A DNA stretch of 64,000 bases, taken from assembly GCF_000372065.1 (NCBI RefSeq), contig NZ_AQVB01000008.1:1-64000 (forward strand). Reading direction: 5' to 3'. Position 1 is the first letter of the stretch; each line of letters begins with the position of its first letter. Below the pieces are notes generated by a model that worked only from the letters and a program-made list of their open reading frames with translations, did not search any database and had not been told where the DNA came from. The stretch is from Oligella urethralis DSM 7531 (GTDB taxonomy: Bacteria > Pseudomonadota > Gammaproteobacteria > Burkholderiales > Burkholderiaceae_B). This document shows, piece by piece, positions 35,499 to 44,424 of this stretch. The translations under genes were made by a program, and so were the position numbers.

Positions 35499-36284
35499 CT
35501 AGGAGCTCCATACCGGTGCCCGCTTTTGAATAAAGGCATCAATGCCTTCGGCTACATCATCCTCCATCATATTTTGTGCCATTACCTCGCTCGCATAGGC
35601 ATAAGCCTCGGCGAGCGGCATCTCAAGTTGCTGATAAAACATGCGTTTGCCATAACGAACCGCAGCATTGCTTTTGGCGACAATATCATCGACTAAACTC
35701 TGTACCCGTGCGTCAAGCTCGGCGGGTGTTACTACGTCATTAATCAGCCCCCACCGTTGAGCGCTGTGGGCATCAATAAAGCGTCCGGTAAAGAGCATTT
35801 CAAAGGCTTGCTTAGTTGGTACATTACGACTTAATGGCACCGCCGGGGTAGAGCAAAAGAGACCGACATTGATCCCCGATACGGCAAACTTCGCCGTGTC
35901 CGCACTTATCGCTAAATCACACGCCGCCACTAATTGACAACCGGCAGCGGTGGCAATGCCTTGTACCTTAGCAATGACGGGGACTGGCAAAGCACGAATT
36001 AGCTGCATTAACTGACCGCAGCGAGTAAATAGCTCACGGTAGTAATTTAAATCGGGTTTGCTGCGCATCTCCTTAAGATCGTGCCCGGCACAAAAAGCTC
36101 GACCCTGCGCCTCAATCACCACGCAACGTAGTGTCGTGTCCTCCTGCAAGGGTGCTAAGTAGTCGATTAAAGCCTGTAGTAGCGCCTCGGATAAGGCATT
36201 AAACTGATGGGCTCGATTTAGGCTAATGGTGATCACGTCCTCTTCGCGACGGGTGAGGATCAGTGCTTGATCAGCGTTGGGCAT
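35499..36284 (-). CDS. Enoyl-CoA hydratase/isomerase family protein
   Basis: This 261-residue crotonase-fold protein shows the N-terminal SLNRAHQFNALSEALL, the oxyanion-hole segment GRAFCAGHDLKEM, and IATAAGCQLVAACDLAIS. The usual second catalytic Glu region reads KFAVSGINVGLFCSTPAVPLSRN, in the style of mitochondrial ECHDC3-type proteins. There the acid/base Glu may be lost, so hydratase activity is not certain. Chain specificity and pathway cannot be read. It stands alone, divergent from the MFS transporter. Confidence 0.82.
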   Translation of the reverse strand: MPNADQALILTRREEDVITISLNRAHQFNALSEALLQALIDYLAPLQEDTTLRCVVIEAQGRAFCAGHDLKEMRSKPDLNYYRELFTRCGQLMQLIRALPVPVIAKVQGIATAAGCQLVAACDLAISADTAKFAVSGINVGLFCSTPAVPLSRNVPTKQAFEMLFTGRFIDAHSAQRWGLINDVVTPAELDARVQSLVDDIVAKSNAAVRYGKRMFYQQLEMPLAEAYAYASEVMAQNMMEDDVAEGIDAFIQKRAPVWSS

Positions 36285-36422
36285 ATTGTCTCCTGGTGGC
36301 TGTTTTTATTCTTATAAGCATAGCATTTTCAAAAGCCTAGGGTAAATATCTGACTGCGGCCAAGGCTGCCTAATTTGGTAGAATAGCCCATCTTTTATAG
36401 GATTTAGAATGTTGGATGAATT

Positions 36423-37850
36423 ATGCCTAATCAATTAAAGAATCCCGCACAACAGGGTGGATGGGCCGAGCTCTTGGGTGGTCGCAACGGTTTAAGAGCG
36501 ATTGCACTGTGCGGGGGCGTGGCGGTGCATGCGATTAATGTCTATATCGTCACCACGATTATGCCTTCGGTGGTGCGAGATATTGGTGGGATTGATTACT
36601 ACGCATGGAATACCTCCTTATTTGTGGCGGCATCGATTATTGGCTCTACCGTGGCCGTACGCCTGATGGAGCGCTTGGGTTTACGTTCTGCTTATTTGCT
36701 GAGCATTTTTGTGTTTATCTTGGGTTCTATCTTGGCGGCGCTTGCGCCCAGCATGCCTTTTCTGCTGTGTGGCCGCACTATCCAAGGCTTGGGTGGTGGC
36801 GTGATGCTTGGGCTCAGCTATGCTTCGGTGCGCTTGGTCTTTGCAGCACATTTATGGTCCCGTGCTATGGCATTGATCTCAACCATGTGGGGTGTGTCGA
36901 CCCTAACCGGTCCCGCCGTCGGTGGTTTATTTGCCGAGCACGGTGCCTGGCGCCTAGCACTCTGGTCAACCGTGCCAATCGCCTTGGTTGTAGCTTGCTT
37001 GGTGTTAAGCCAAGTGCCCCAGCGAACGGTCGCCATGGATGTGCATACAAAAAGCGAGTTGCCTTTGCTTAAGATTCTGTTGTTGAGCCTTTCCGTGATT
37101 ATTCTGTCCTTGGGCAGTTTAGGCGATTCGTGGTTACTTAGAATACCGGTGTTATTGGCGGTGGGCCTGATTTTGTTTTTTATTGCACGCAGTGACTTAA
37201 CAGGGGATAAGCCTTTATTTCCCACTGCACTGTATTCTTGGAAGCATCCCGTAGGGGCGTTGTTTGCAGGCGTGCTGCTACTTAGTATGGGGGTGACCAC
37301 CGAGGTTTTTATCCCGTACTTTTTGGAGAATATTCATGGCCTGCGTCCCTTATTCGCTGGCTATATGGCAGCATCGATGTCTGCGGCGTGGACAGTAGGT
37401 ACGCTCAGTACGGCATCTAAGTCGAGCCAGACGGTTAATAAGCTACTGTTTTATAGCCCTTTACTTTCCGCTACCTCTTTATTCATTTTAGGCTTGTTGA
37501 TGCCTTGGCAAGCACTGAGTAGCGAATGGCATTTGGTCGACTTATTAATTATTCCTTTATTTGGTATTGGCTTAGGGGTGGGCATGTCTTGGTCGCATAT
37601 CTTGGCGCGTATTTTAATGGCTGCCGATAAAGGGCAGGAGAATCAGACCTCGAGTGCCATTACCACGGTGCAATTGTATGCAGTCTCTTTGGGTACGGCC
37701 TTGGGTGGCATGATTGTAGCAATGGCAGGTTTTAATCGGGGCGACTTAGCCGGCACCCAATCAGCCTCGGCTGCGTTATTGCTGAGTTTTGCGGTACTGC
37801 CTTTGGTGTTTGTGATGCTCTCTAAAGCGGCCCGCACAGGCTTTAAGTAG
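36423..37850 (+). CDS. MFS transporter
   Basis: This 475-residue major facilitator protein has 12-14 hydrophobic helices. Motifs include IMPSVVRDIGG in helix 1, the motif-A-like loop with VRLMERLGLRSAYLL, and GRTIQGLGGGVMLGLSYASVR in helix 4, which resemble DHA2 drug/proton antiporters. It may export a hydrophobic compound; the substrate is unknown. No regulator sits beside it. The ribosome site before the ATG is modest. Confidence 0.82.
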   Translation: MPNQLKNPAQQGGWAELLGGRNGLRAIALCGGVAVHAINVYIVTTIMPSVVRDIGGIDYYAWNTSLFVAASIIGSTVAVRLMERLGLRSAYLLSIFVFILGSILAALAPSMPFLLCGRTIQGLGGGVMLGLSYASVRLVFAAHLWSRAMALISTMWGVSTLTGPAVGGLFAEHGAWRLALWSTVPIALVVACLVLSQVPQRTVAMDVHTKSELPLLKILLLSLSVIILSLGSLGDSWLLRIPVLLAVGLILFFIARSDLTGDKPLFPTALYSWKHPVGALFAGVLLLSMGVTTEVFIPYFLENIHGLRPLFAGYMAASMSAAWTVGTLSTASKSSQTVNKLLFYSPLLSATSLFILGLLMPWQALSSEWHLVDLLIIPLFGIGLGVGMSWSHILARILMAADKGQENQTSSAITTVQLYAVSLGTALGGMIVAMAGFNRGDLAGTQSASAALLLSFAVLPLVFVMLSKAARTGFK

Positions 37851-38002
37851 GCGCTGTGGGAATAGTTACAATTACTTAAGGTTGAATGCTTTAAGCTTTG
37901 ATAATATGAGAGGATTCAATTACCGGAAGGGTAATTTAAAAGTCTGCGTAATGCTATTTTATGGTTACAAGGATTTCACCATATGAGACTAGGAGAAATA
38001 GG

Positions 38003-38641
38003 ATGAAAATCAAATCAATGCGTTTAGGTGGTATGGTTTTAGCAGCGACCTTAGTGGCTGGTTGTGCCACTCAAGGTGGTCAGACAGCAGCGGGTGCTGG
38101 TGTGGGTGCTGCCGTGGGGGCTGGTTTGGGCGCACTGATCGGTGATAGCTCCAAAGCGGCTGGTATTGGTGCCGGTATCGGTGCTGTAGCAGGTGGTATT
38201 GTTGGTTATAACTGGGATCGTCTGCGTGGCAATATCAACAAAGCCGGCGGTCAAGAGTTAGGTATTACAACGACTCAGATGCCTGACGGTAGTCTCAAGG
38301 TGTATATCCCTGAAAATGCTACTTTTGATATCGGTAAATACGATCTTAAGGCGGATTTATATCCTGTCTTAAACCAAGTTGCTGCTGAGATGAATACCCA
38401 TCAGCAATTGCGTGTGAAGTCCGTTGGTCACACCGATAGCACGGGTTCGGTTTCAATTAACCAGCCACTATCTAATAACCGCGCTTCTGCAGTGACGAAT
38501 TACTTGACCAGTCAGGGCGTAGATCAAGGGCGTATGATGGTTGAGGGTCGCGCTGCCAACGATCCAATTGCGTCTAATGATACCGCCGAGGGTCGTCGTA
38601 TGAACCGTCGTGTTGAATTGTTCTTGTATGCGGTTGAATAA
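38003..38641 (+). CDS. OmpA-family lipoprotein with glycine-zipper domain
   Basis: This 212-residue envelope protein has a lipoprotein signal ending LVAGCATQ (lipobox). A glycine-zipper stretch follows (AAGAGVGAAVGAGLGALIG, about 32-65). The C-terminal OmpA domain binds peptidoglycan (VKSVGHTDSTGSVSINQPLSNNRASAV, GRAANDPI, NRRVELFL). It resembles YiaD/Pal-like proteins linking the outer membrane to the cell wall. The ATG at 38003 has GGAGAAATAGG upstream and gives a proper signal, so the frame start at 37961 is not used. A terminator follows. Confidence 0.9.
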   Translation: MKIKSMRLGGMVLAATLVAGCATQGGQTAAGAGVGAAVGAGLGALIGDSSKAAGIGAGIGAVAGGIVGYNWDRLRGNINKAGGQELGITTTQMPDGSLKVYIPENATFDIGKYDLKADLYPVLNQVAAEMNTHQQLRVKSVGHTDSTGSVSINQPLSNNRASAVTNYLTSQGVDQGRMMVEGRAANDPIASNDTAEGRRMNRRVELFLYAVE

Positions 38642-38670
38642 GCGTCGCTGAGTTAATCGCATAATACTAA

Positions 38671-38696
38671 GCAGAGCCTAGGTGCTCTGCTTTTTT
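38671..38696 (+). terminator. Rho-independent terminator after the OmpA-like gene
   Basis: GCAGAGC pairs with GCTCTGC, followed by TTTTTT (38691-38696). The stop codon of the convergent NRDE gene lies inside the T-run. Confidence 0.85.
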
Positions 38697-39576
38697 AATG
38701 ACCGCAAACTATTTCTCCCTGTCGCTGAAAAAAATAACGTTGCTGGATAATGTGCGCTTGAGGGTCAAAACTGCGTTCAGCGAGAAAGCTGCTACCATCC
38801 TTGAAGATTAAAACAATGCTTGAGCTACGGGTGCCGTAATCTGGGTTGATAATAAAGGGGCTGCTGAGCAGTTGTTCAAGTTCCTTAGTAATACCGGTTT
38901 GAGGTAGTCGCTCCGGTGCAGCTTGCTGCGTATCTGCCAAGCGCGCAAATACCTCCCCCGTAAAATCACGAACGAAGCTGCTCTGAGGCTCGTGAAAATC
39001 ATGAGGGCGAAGTGCTGATACATCCACCTGCGCTAAGCTTTTGCCAAGGGCCTCTGTCTTGGGCCATGGGGTGTATAAATTGGCGTTGGAGAGGGTGTAA
39101 CTACCCGCTTTGAGGGGGTGTAAATGCTGCTTGTGGGAGCAGGTATCTGCTGCAATAAGGGCGTAATTGCTTAAGTAATAAAGTGCTTTAGCATCACCGA
39201 AGATCAGATTAAAGCCATTGTAGCTGTCTAAGGGGCCTTGCTTCTGAAGCCACTGCGCTAAGGGATCTGCATCGTGCCAATGCGCTGGATCTGCCGCATG
39301 ATGTCGCAGGGCATTAAGTACTAAAGCACCACGACTAGTCGCGGTGCTTTTGAGCGCCATGGGATGGCGAATATTGGTAATTAATGCGGCACCGCCTTGG
39401 CGATTCATACCTAACCACGTACCACCGGCTTCTAAGTCGCGACCGGCAATGATCGTATCGTGATCTGGCCAGATATCGGCATAGGCCGTGGGACGACGGT
39501 GAAATTCATCGCGATTAGCCGCTATAAATAATGCAATCTCTTGCTCTGGTTGAAAGCGTAGATAGGCGATGCACAT
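38695..39576 (-). CDS. NRDE (TANGO2-like) family protein
   Basis: This 293-residue protein starts MCIAYLRFQPEQEIALFIAANRDEF, with the conserved Cys2 and NRDE motif of the TANGO2/NRDE family. It continues GGTWLGMNRQGGAALITNIR and RGALVLNAL. The N-terminal Cys suggests an Ntn-hydrolase fold. Eukaryotic relatives are tied to heme or lipid handling; the bacterial role is unknown. It is next to, and transcribed in the same direction as, the DUF465 gene. Confidence 0.85.
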   Translation of the reverse strand: MCIAYLRFQPEQEIALFIAANRDEFHRRPTAYADIWPDHDTIIAGRDLEAGGTWLGMNRQGGAALITNIRHPMALKSTATSRGALVLNALRHHAADPAHWHDADPLAQWLQKQGPLDSYNGFNLIFGDAKALYYLSNYALIAADTCSHKQHLHPLKAGSYTLSNANLYTPWPKTEALGKSLAQVDVSALRPHDFHEPQSSFVRDFTGEVFARLADTQQAAPERLPQTGITKELEQLLSSPFIINPDYGTRSSSIVLIFKDGSSFLAERSFDPQAHIIQQRYFFQRQGEIVCGH

Positions 39577-39592
39577 TTAATTAATACAAGAC

Positions 39593-39820
39593 CTAGTGCT
39601 TGCCGTCGGCCTTAAGTAGTAGTTGGTAAATTTGATCCTTAAGTACAAGCTTTTCTTTTTTGAGCTTATCAATTTCTAAGTCTGCATGGATGGCCGTAGC
39701 CGCATTTTGCTCCATGCGAATGATCTTGTGATCAAGTTCGTTATGCTGATCGAATAGCTTTTCAAAGTGTGCATCTTCTTGGCGAAGCTTAGCGATTAGA
39801 TCTCGATATTCAGGGAACAT
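39593..39820 (-). CDS. DUF465 (YdcH) small coiled-coil protein
   Basis: This 75-residue charged helical protein of the DUF465/YdcH family begins MFPEYRDLIAKLRQEDAHFEKLF, with HNELDHKIIRME and LKKEKLVLKDQIYQLL, a heptad pattern fitting a coiled coil. Function is unknown. The ATG at 39820, with AAAGGA upstream, fits family length better than the frame start at 39868. Confidence 0.87.
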   Translation of the reverse strand: MFPEYRDLIAKLRQEDAHFEKLFDQHNELDHKIIRMEQNAATAIHADLEIDKLKKEKLVLKDQIYQLLLKADGKH

Positions 39821-39943
39821 ATGTTTATATCCTTTATGAAGAGTTAAAAGCCTGAATTGCTGTAGCAATTGTTAAAAACTAGGAAAGCACTGAAATGACT
39901 TGCTCAATCACCAGCACCTACCTATATTATCCATGAAAAAGGA

Positions 39944-40327
39944 CTACCTGATGGTCGCTTCTGCCTCATAGTCAAGAATTTCCTGAATGGTGTTGTCAGG
40001 ATTCATAATGGCCACTTTAGGGCGGTGATTTTTTGCTTCTTCGTCAGTCACATAGACGTAAGACATGATAATCACGACATCACCTTTTTGTACTAAACGA
40101 GCGGCGGCGCCATTAAGGCAAATTACACGACTACCGCGCTCGCCCTCAATGACATAGGTTTCTAAACGAGCGCCGTTGTTATTGTTCACAATGGCGACTT
40201 TTTCATTGGCTAATAGACCCACAGCATCCATGATGTCGCGATCGATAGTCACGGAGCCGATATAGTTTAAGTCGGCTTCGGTCACCACAGCGCGGTGGAT
40301 TTTGCTGTTCATCATAATACGCATCAT
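39944..40327 (-). CDS. panD: Aspartate 1-decarboxylase
   Basis: This 127-residue pyruvoyl enzyme makes beta-alanine for pantothenate and CoA. The self-cleavage site is Gly24-Ser25 in [10 protein letters not shown], at the same numbering as the E. coli enzyme. Later segments [28 protein letters not shown] and [12 protein letters not shown] fit PanD. It needs cleavage to form the pyruvoyl group from Ser25. No panB or panC is adjacent. Confidence 0.95.
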   Translation of the reverse strand: MMRIMMNSKIHRAVVTEADLNYIGSVTIDRDIMDAVGLLANEKVAIVNNNNGARLETYVIEGERGSRVICLNGAAARLVQKGDVVIIMSYVYVTDEEAKNHRPKVAIMNPDNTIQEILDYEAEATIR

Positions 40328-40383
40328 AGTTTTCTCTGATTTAAGTTAATTACTTGGAGCTAAGGTGTGCGCTGAGGGGCTGG

Positions 40384-40571
40384 TTAAAATCCGGCGTCTT
40401 TGCCTTGTATCGAAACCTGTCGCCGATACTCGGGCTTAATCAAGCATTGATTTAAAGCGGCGGCTAAACTGTCGCTTGATATTGCTCGTTAAACCGCTCT
40501 GGTACGGCTTCTCGGGCAAGTAAAGCTGCCCCAGCGCTGATGGATAAAGCGTGATATTGTAAGGCATTCAT
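40384..40571 (-). pseudogene. Frameshifted gene remnant between panD and pyrC
   Basis: On the minus strand, an ATG at 40571 opens a 35-residue frame (ALSISAGAALLAREAVPERF), stopped at 40464. A second frame (DSLAAALNQCLIKPEYRRQV) continues without overlap loss to a TAA at 40384. One frameshift near 40475 would join them into about 62 residues. The tail resembles the C-terminal helices of GT4-type glycosyltransferases, but this is a weak resemblance. Confidence 0.3.
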
Positions 40572-40654
40572 TATACAAATGTTTTTAAAAGCTTGCTTAA
40601 AAAGCTAAAATAACCACAGTTCGAGATTTTTACTGTTTTTGATTAGGATGTATT

Positions 40655-41734
40655 ATGCAAATTAGTGAGGATAACATCACCCTTATACGCCCAGACGATT
40701 GGCATCTGCACTTAAGAGATGGTGAGGCATTGGCTCATGTGGTGGCAGACACCGCTAAGCAGATTAAACGCGCTGTGATTATGCCGAATCTGGTACCACC
40801 GGTCACCACCACGGCGCAGGCGCAAGCCTATCATCAGCGTATTATGCAGGCCTTAGCAGACTCCCCAGATGCGCAGGCGGATCCCTCCTTATTAGGCTTT
40901 GAGCCCTTGATGACACTGTATTTGACAGATAACACCGCCGCCGAGGAGATTGTTCGGGCTAAGGCTTCTGGCTTAGTTTACGCAGTCAAGCTGTACCCAG
41001 CCGGCGCCACTACCAATTCTGACGCTGGCGTGACCGATCTGTTGGGGAATTGCTCTGCGGTGTTGGAACAGATGCAGCAACTCGGGATGCCATTATTAGT
41101 GCACGGTGAGGTCACTGATCCGACGATTGATGTATTTGATCGCGAGGCGGTCTTTATTGATCGGGTGATGCTGCCTTTGCGTCAACGCTTTCCTGAGTTA
41201 AAGGTGGTGTTTGAGCATATTACAACCAAAGAGGGGGCGCACTATGTGCGGGATGCAGAGGGGCCAGTAGCCGCCACGATCACGCCGCAACACCTACTGT
41301 ATAACCGCAATGCTATTTTTACTAATGGTTTGCAGCCACATTATTACTGTCTGCCAGTTTTAAAGCGTGAGGTGCATCGACAAGCGCTGGTAGAAGCGGC
41401 GACTAGCGGTTCAGGACGCTTTTTTATGGGCACCGACAGTGCGCCCCATGCGCGCGGTCTGAAGGAGCAGAGTGGTGGTTGTGCGGGTTGTTATTCGGCA
41501 CTGCATGCCCTGGAGCTTTATGCGCAGGCATTTGATATGGCTGGCAAACTTGAGCAGTTAGAGGGATTCACCAGTCTGTATGGTGCGGATTTTTACGGTT
41601 TAGCACGTAATACCGAGACCATTAGCTTAAAGCGTCAAGCCTTTGAGGTGCCGACGTATCTACCCTATGTTAATGGTGATACCCTCGTGCCATTGGCTGC
41701 AGGTACCACCTTAAACTGGACCTTTGAAGCTTAA
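40655..41734 (+). CDS. pyrC: Dihydroorotase
   Basis: This 359-residue amidohydrolase of the E. coli PyrC type catalyses the third step of pyrimidine synthesis, closing carbamoyl-aspartate to dihydroorotate. Zinc ligands are visible in DDWHLHLRDG, the carbamylated Lys in YAVKLYPAGATTNS, His in LLVHGEV, and a late TDSAPHARG with the catalytic Asp. The gene is followed within 25 bases by an O-methyltransferase gene. The ATG at 40655 has AGGATGTATT upstream. Confidence 0.94.
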   Translation: MQISEDNITLIRPDDWHLHLRDGEALAHVVADTAKQIKRAVIMPNLVPPVTTTAQAQAYHQRIMQALADSPDAQADPSLLGFEPLMTLYLTDNTAAEEIVRAKASGLVYAVKLYPAGATTNSDAGVTDLLGNCSAVLEQMQQLGMPLLVHGEVTDPTIDVFDREAVFIDRVMLPLRQRFPELKVVFEHITTKEGAHYVRDAEGPVAATITPQHLLYNRNAIFTNGLQPHYYCLPVLKREVHRQALVEAATSGSGRFFMGTDSAPHARGLKEQSGGCAGCYSALHALELYAQAFDMAGKLEQLEGFTSLYGADFYGLARNTETISLKRQAFEVPTYLPYVNGDTLVPLAAGTTLNWTFEA

Positions 41735-41756
41735 CAACTCGTTCTCGGAGTAGTAA

Positions 41757-42446
41757 ATGACAGCAGATGCGAAGCGCATGGTGGATTTGCAGCAGGCAGC
41801 GGCGGTGGATGCCTATTTTTATCAGCATTTAATTGCCCAAGATAGTTTATTGGCGGAGGTGTTGGAGCGCTCAAAGCAGCACCCGATCCCTTTTGTTCAT
41901 GTGTCACCTACACAGGGTAAGTTATTAAAGCTCTTAGTGCAGATGATGGCCGCCAAGCGGGTCTTAGAGATTGGTACCTTAGCCGCTTATAGCACCATTT
42001 GGATGGGCTTGGCATTGCCCGAGGACGGTAAAATCATCACCTTAGATTATGATGCAAAGCATGTGGCGATTGCGCGTGACAATATTGCATTTGCGGGAAT
42101 GAGCGATAAAATCGAGGTACTTGAGGGGCCCGCAGCCGATACCTTGCAGCGTCTAATCGATGAGGGCTGTGAACCCTTTGATTTTGTGTTTATTGATGCT
42201 GATAAGGGGAATAATCCACGTTATTTGGAGCTGTGTTTACAGCTGTCGCGACCGGGGACGGTGATTATCGGGGATAATGTCGTGCGTCATGGTAAGGTAA
42301 TCGATGAAAACGCACGCGGGTCTAATATCAAGGGGCTACGTAGCTTTTTTGAGTTGATGAGTCAGCATCCGCAGCTTGATGCGACCGCCATACAGACGGT
42401 GGGTGCAAAGAGCTGGGATGGCTTTTCAATGGCTATTGTGAAATAA
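41757..42446 (+). CDS. SAM-dependent O-methyltransferase (COMT/CCoAOMT type)
   Basis: This 229-residue class I methyltransferase is of the PF01596 family. The SAM-binding motif is RVLEIGTLAAYSTIWMGLALP; a metal/substrate segment FDFVFIDADKGN and IIGDNVVRHGKV follow. Such proteins methylate catechol-like or other hydroxy groups with a divalent metal. The natural substrate is unknown. It probably shares the pyrC transcript. Confidence 0.85.
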   Translation: MTADAKRMVDLQQAAAVDAYFYQHLIAQDSLLAEVLERSKQHPIPFVHVSPTQGKLLKLLVQMMAAKRVLEIGTLAAYSTIWMGLALPEDGKIITLDYDAKHVAIARDNIAFAGMSDKIEVLEGPAADTLQRLIDEGCEPFDFVFIDADKGNNPRYLELCLQLSRPGTVIIGDNVVRHGKVIDENARGSNIKGLRSFFELMSQHPQLDATAIQTVGAKSWDGFSMAIVK

Positions 42447-42462
42447 GCGCATAGGCCATCGC

Positions 42463-44298
42463 TTAGTTGCTTGTTTTGCTCTCAAGCAATTCCCAACGTT
42501 CAAATAGCGTGTCCAGTTCATCGCTTAGTTGTAGCAACTCCTCTTGAATGGCTTGTGCTTTGGCTGAGCCCTCGGCATAGGTATCCGGGTGGCTCAGTTG
42601 CTCTGATAATTGGGCTTGCTTAGCCTCAAGTGCTGCAATTTTTTCGGGTAGTTGGTCTAGCTCTTTTTGTTCCCAAGGGCTGATGCGATTGCTGCGTGCG
42701 CTGCGTGGCTTAGGCGCTTCCTTGGGTTTGTCTTTAGCTAGCTCAGCCTGAATGCTTGGCTGCGTCTTGGCTTTATCTTTGCTCGCTGCGGTGGCTCTGG
42801 CGGCAGCGCTTTGCTCCAACCAGTCCTCATAGCCGCCCACGTAGTCGCGCCAATGACCATCACCCTCATAAGCAATGGTTTGTGTCACTACATTATCCAA
42901 AAAGCTGCGGTCATGACTAACGAGTAGGACGGTGCCATTAAAGTCCTGAATCAGCTCCTCTAGTAGCTCTAGGGTTTCAATATCTAAGTCATTGGTGGGT
43001 TCATCCATGACTAAGACATTGGCGGGGCGTGCAAAGAGTCGCGCCATCAGGAGACGCGCTCGCTCGCCACCGGAGAGGCTGCTAACTGGAGATTGCGCAC
43101 GTGCCGGTGGGAATAAAAAATCACCTAAGTAGCTCATCACATGCTGGCGCTTATCGCCAATCTCAACCCATTCGCTACCAGGATTGATCACTTCGGTGAG
43201 CTTGGCATTTTCATCTAATTGCTCACGCATTTGGTCAAAGTAGGCGATATTAAGATTGGTGCCGAGCTTTACCGTGCCTGCGGTGGGCTCTAAACGGCCC
43301 AAGATGATTTTGAGGAGGGTGGTTTTACCGACACCGTTGGGACCGATTAGGCCGATACGGTCACCGCGCAAAATCGTGGTGCTATAGCCCTTGATCACTT
43401 CCTTGTCACCAAAACGATGCGAGATATGCTCTAATTCGGCAACGATTTTGCCGGAGCGATCGCCGGCATCAATGGCAAAGTTCACCTTGCCTTGTACTTC
43501 GCGGCGAGCCTGACGCTCGACTCTAAGTGCCTTAAGGCGACGTACCCGACCCTCGTTACGCGTACGTCTTGCCTCAATGCCTTTGCGAATCCAGACTTCC
43601 TCCTGCGCTAGAAACTTATCAAAACGCTCTTGCGCCTTGGCTTCGGCAGCGAGCCACTCGGCTTTATGTTCCTGCCAGCGACTAAAGTTACCAGGAAAAC
43701 TCAATAATTGACCGCGGTCCAACTCAACAATGCGATTAGTGACATTATCCAAAAAGCGACGGTCGTGAGTAATGATCATGCAGCTGATGCCGCTACTTTT
43801 AAGCTGTTGTTCTAACCAGGCAATGCCTTCAAAGTCTAGATGGTTTGTCGGTTCATCCAGCAGCACTAGGTCCGCTTGTTCAACAATGGCGCGCGCTAAG
43901 GCAATACGCTTACGGGTGCCGCCCGATAAGCCAGCAATTTTAGCTTCGGGGTTGAGACCTAATTCATCAATAATCGCCTCGGCGCGGGAGGGCTTGGCCC
44001 AATCCTCGGTCGCTAAGTAATCACCAGCAATCGTATCAAGTACGGTTTTATCAGGATCTAAGTCCGGCTCTTGCTCTACCGTGATGACCTTAAGACCACC
44101 TTGGCGTTGGATCTCGCCATCATCAGCTTCGCTACGACCATCAATTAAACGCAGCAAGGAAGACTTACCGGCGCCATTGCGACCGATTAAGCCGATGCGC
44201 TCGCCTTCAGCAATGATCAAGTCGACCTGGTCTAGCAGCGCATGATGACCATAGGATAGGCTGACGTTGATAAGGGAAATAAGGGCTTGTCCTGACAT
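42463..44298 (-). CDS. uup: ABC-F ATPase, Uup-like
   Basis: This 611-residue cytoplasmic protein has two ABC ATPase domains: Walker A GRNGAGKSS and GPNGVGKTT, with signatures LSGGTRKRIALARAI and LSGGERARLLMARLF. An ABC-F linker and a C-terminal charged coiled coil (about 535-611, KIAALEAKQAQLSEQL) are characteristic of Uup. It acts on ribosomes or DNA junctions rather than in transport. I chose ATG 44298 over the frame start at 44328. It is divergent from the SCO-TlpA gene, 126 bases apart. Confidence 0.9.
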   Translation of the reverse strand: MSGQALISLINVSLSYGHHALLDQVDLIIAEGERIGLIGRNGAGKSSLLRLIDGRSEADDGEIQRQGGLKVITVEQEPDLDPDKTVLDTIAGDYLATEDWAKPSRAEAIIDELGLNPEAKIAGLSGGTRKRIALARAIVEQADLVLLDEPTNHLDFEGIAWLEQQLKSSGISCMIITHDRRFLDNVTNRIVELDRGQLLSFPGNFSRWQEHKAEWLAAEAKAQERFDKFLAQEEVWIRKGIEARRTRNEGRVRRLKALRVERQARREVQGKVNFAIDAGDRSGKIVAELEHISHRFGDKEVIKGYSTTILRGDRIGLIGPNGVGKTTLLKIILGRLEPTAGTVKLGTNLNIAYFDQMREQLDENAKLTEVINPGSEWVEIGDKRQHVMSYLGDFLFPPARAQSPVSSLSGGERARLLMARLFARPANVLVMDEPTNDLDIETLELLEELIQDFNGTVLLVSHDRSFLDNVVTQTIAYEGDGHWRDYVGGYEDWLEQSAAARATAASKDKAKTQPSIQAELAKDKPKEAPKPRSARSNRISPWEQKELDQLPEKIAALEAKQAQLSEQLSHPDTYAEGSAKAQAIQEELLQLSDELDTLFERWELLESKTSN

Positions 44299-44424
44299 AA
44301 AGCGATGTATAAACAGTAAAAATTGCACAAAAGAAGCTAATATTATAGAGGAACTGCCATGTTTGCGTTAAAAACCAGGTCTTGCGCTGTGTGGCGTTGT
44401 TAGCCTGAGTTGTTGGAGCCATAG

